Positions 62,327-64,000 of a DNA stretch of 64,000 nucleotides are shown here, one piece after another. A program made the position numbers and the translations under genes. Origin of the DNA: an uncultured Bacilli bacterium (GTDB taxonomy: Bacteria; Bacillota_I; Bacilli_A; RFN20; CAG-826); assembly GCA_905236715.1 (NCBI GenBank), contig CAJOMQ010000009.1, positions 1 through 64,000 on the forward strand, written 5' to 3'. Position 1 is the first letter of the stretch. Every line of letters begins with the position of its first letter. The notes beneath the pieces were generated by a model. The model had not been told where the DNA came from and did no database searches. It worked only from the letters and a program-made list of their open reading frames with translations.

Positions 62327-62373
62327 TTTTTTTGCCAAAACTCATTTTTTTAGGCACTTTTGGCAAAATTTTT
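62327..62373. repeat. 47-bp flanking repeat, right copy
   Basis: Identical to 60780-60826 and in the same orientation, 57 bases upstream of the ATPase start codon, where the promoter would be. Confidence 0.85.
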
Positions 62374-62438
62374 TTCTTATATTATAAATATAAAAATAAG
62401 GAAATATGGAAAATAAATATTAAAGATATTTATATTAC

Positions 62439-64000
62439 TTAACGATTTTCTTTTCTTTTCTTAATTAATAAATAAGCACCATAAGATGATATAGAGAAAA
62501 TAGAAATAGATAGGATGATAATAAATAAGTGATTATCACGATGGAATATATCATTGAGTGAATAAGAAGAATATCCGTATGCAGCAGTATTCTTTCTACC
62601 GATATAATCAGTATATGAATATTTACCAATGATGATGTCATATCTAGACATCGCAATAGCGACATCATTGGTGGTACTTCCTGTTGGTGTGACGATATCA
62701 CCACTAACGGTATAAGTAGCATTGATTAATAAATCTTTTTGGCTAAGTGGGAAGATATCATCATATAAAGAAGATAATTCATTCCATGATATGTTTAATG
62801 TAGGTGTACTATTACCAGTAGCATCACAGCTAATGGAACTGATAAATATTTGCGCATATTCTTGCGCGGTAAAAACCTTCTTATAAATATTTAATGGATA
62901 ATAATTATTGGAAAGTGAATAAGTCGTAAAACGAGCATACCCATCTGAGGGATAATAAAATTCAAGATATAAATATCCTTCGGTAATAATATCATAACCA
63001 GTGGCGTTAATATTTTCCCCGAGATTCCAAGCAGTTCCACTGCTAGATATATCATCAATCAATCCTAAATCGTTATAAGTACCATTTTTATATCCATGTA
63101 AATAATTGGTTCCATCATAAAAGGCAAAACCACTTTCCGTATCTATGACCTTCCATGAAGTCATTAAAGATGAATCATAAGTGATTTGCTGATTAGAAAT
63201 AGAAATAGTATTAGGTGTTAAATAATAATTATTTAAAACGGTATTTTTTAAAGCATAACCAGTTGTCGCGGAACGATTATTTTGCGCTACAATAATGATT
63301 TCATCACCATCTTTAATGGGGTCATCACCGGTTACTAAAGCATATTTGACATCACCAGTTCCACTAACGGTAACAACACATGTAGCGGTAAATCCACCAT
63401 CAACACTGGTGACAGTAATAGTGGCAGTTCCCACTCCATTTGCGGCAATAAGTCCACTATTATTGACACTAGCAACATCATTGTTATTAGAAACATATGT
63501 CACTTCTTTATTCGTCGCGTTATTTGGGGAAACAGTCACTTCTAATTGGCTATTTTCACCCACAGTTAGACTAACACTACTTGGAGAAACGCTGATACCG
63601 GTAACTGCTATATCACCACTATCATCATTCCAACCATTGATGTTATCACTAGTAGGAGTGGCAACATTACCACTATTACCCCAGGCGATATCCGCCCATT
63701 CGGGGAAATCGATAAAGGGATTTCTATTATTTGTGTAATTATTATATAAAAGATTATTACGATGAATTTCAAATTCATCCGGTGGATCAAGACGATTCCA
63801 TTCTAATAAATCAGATAAGATACCAAGAGAAAAGGATTTGGTCGCACTAGAAGTACCAGTGCTACCAGAAACAATATTCGCTAAACGTAAGTCTGGATTA
63901 TTGGTGTCTATCCCACTTGTGGCACCCGCTAAATTGTTATATCTAGCCGCCATATAGAAACAGGCTCTGGCGATATCGCCTTTATCACAATCTTGGGGTT
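62439..64000 (-). CDS. Surface-anchored endonuclease I-family nuclease with Big_2 domain (N-terminus beyond window)
   Basis: The frame is open to the right edge, so the true start is outside; an internal Met at 63953 is not the start because the bases before it encode the conserved CDKGDIARACFYMAARY. That motif, with ILSDLLEWNRLDPPDEFE, HRNN and NRNPFIDFPEWADIAWG, marks an endonuclease I-type secreted nuclease. A Big_2 Ig-like domain follows (ITGISVSPSSVSLTVGE type), then a sandwich with YALKNT and a C-terminal anchor (IIILSISIFSISSYGAYLL, KKRKENR). It should degrade extracellular DNA or RNA for nutrients. The stop at 62439 is 65 bases from the ATPase repeat. Confidence 0.82.
   Translation of the reverse strand, partial: PQDCDKGDIARACFYMAARYNNLAGATSGIDTNNPDLRLANIVSGSTGTSSATKSFSLGILSDLLEWNRLDPPDEFEIHRNNLLYNNYTNNRNPFIDFPEWADIAWGNSGNVATPTSDNINGWNDDSGDIAVTGISVSPSSVSLTVGENSQLEVTVSPNNATNKEVTYVSNNNDVASVNNSGLIAANGVGTATITVTSVDGGFTATCVVTVSGTGDVKYALVTGDDPIKDGDEIIIVAQNNRSATTGYALKNTVLNNYYLTPNTISISNQQITYDSSLMTSWKVIDTESGFAFYDGTNYLHGYKNGTYNDLGLIDDISSSGTAWNLGENINATGYDIITEGYLYLEFYYPSDGYARFTTYSLSNNYYPLNIYKKVFTAQEYAQIFISSISCDATGNSTPTLNISWNELSSLYDDIFPLSQKDLLINATYTVSGDIVTPTGSTTNDVAIAMSRYDIIIGKYSYTDYIGRKNTAAYGYSSYSLNDIFHRDNHLFIIILSISIFSISSYGAYLLIKKRKENR

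Noticed and set aside
62271-62366. Longer N-terminus for the DUF234 ATPase
   Set aside because: It is encoded by the 47-bp repeat and spacer; the Met at 62270 has a ribosome site and begins the conserved fold.

Overview
The window is a gene-dense, AT-rich stretch from a low-GC Gram-positive-type bacterium. It has many lipobox lipoproteins, signal peptides with a C-terminal membrane anchor, LacI-type repressors, msm-type sugar ABC importers and AGGAGG-like ribosome sites. UGA acts as a stop and UGG codes for Trp, so a mycoplasma code is not in use. The gene content (fructan and alpha-glucoside loci, BspA-like and Big_2 surface proteins, anaerobic Fe-S oxidoreductases) suggests an uncultured gut anaerobe of the Bacilli/Erysipelotrichia/Mollicutes neighbourhood. 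That placement is an inference. Almost all genes are on the minus strand; the exception is one plus-strand block at 35.3-41.8 kb.

Layout. 1-3.6 kb: an edge-truncated AbiEi-like protein, a frameshifted BspA-type LRR lipoprotein and a frameshifted PreA-like Fe-S flavoprotein. 3.7-4.0 kb and 34.6-35.1 kb: related copies of a small element encoding a 19-residue hydrophobic peptide, with a conserved minus-strand promoter and terminator converging on its 3' end. 4.1-22.5 kb: a fructan locus with fructokinase, an intracellular GH32, two surface GH32 enzymes, two surface proteins built of one repeated beta-sandwich-like module, a complete ABC importer and a LacI repressor. It carries two identical 14-bp palindromic operators. 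22.6-25.8 kb: a DUF4353-like lipoprotein and an Fe-S aldo/keto reductase. 25.8-34.5 kb: a surface-polysaccharide cluster holding the CapE/CapF/CapG route to UDP-L-FucNAc, rmuC, a UDP-glucose dehydrogenase and two unknown membrane proteins; two of the sugar enzymes carry an N-terminal HTH. 35.3-41.8 kb: a plus-strand operon with a YwaF-like membrane domain fused to an ABC ATPase, an ABC permease, a small anchored protein and a large lipoprotein. 41.8-59.4 kb: an apparent 16-kb operon for alpha-glucosides, with two beta-helix hydrolases, an unknown lipoprotein, an ABC importer, two GH65 phosphorylases and a beta-phosphoglucomutase fused to the importer ATPase, behind a LacI gene and TTAACCGGTTAA/GTTAAC sites. 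59.5-62.4 kb: two P-loop ATPases, each next to its own repeat family. 62.4-64 kb: an edge-truncated surface nuclease.

How the genes work together. In the first locus the surface GH32 enzymes and the module proteins would bind and cut fructan, the importer would take up oligofructosides, and the cytoplasmic GH32 and fructokinase would feed glycolysis. In the second locus the imported glucosides would be phosphorolysed by GH65 enzymes to beta-glucose-1-phosphate, which the mutase half of the fusion turns into glucose-6-phosphate.

The best candidate for an undescribed system is the repeated small-hydrophobic-peptide element, which looks like a type I toxin-antitoxin module. Its two full copies differ at four positions in the peptide gene, all synonymous. 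Other notable points are the PgmB-ATPase fusion, the HTH-sugar-enzyme fusions, the YwaF-ABC fusion, the 47-bp perfect repeats flanking a DUF234-type ATPase gene, and helically phased GTGAAC repeats upstream of another ATPase.
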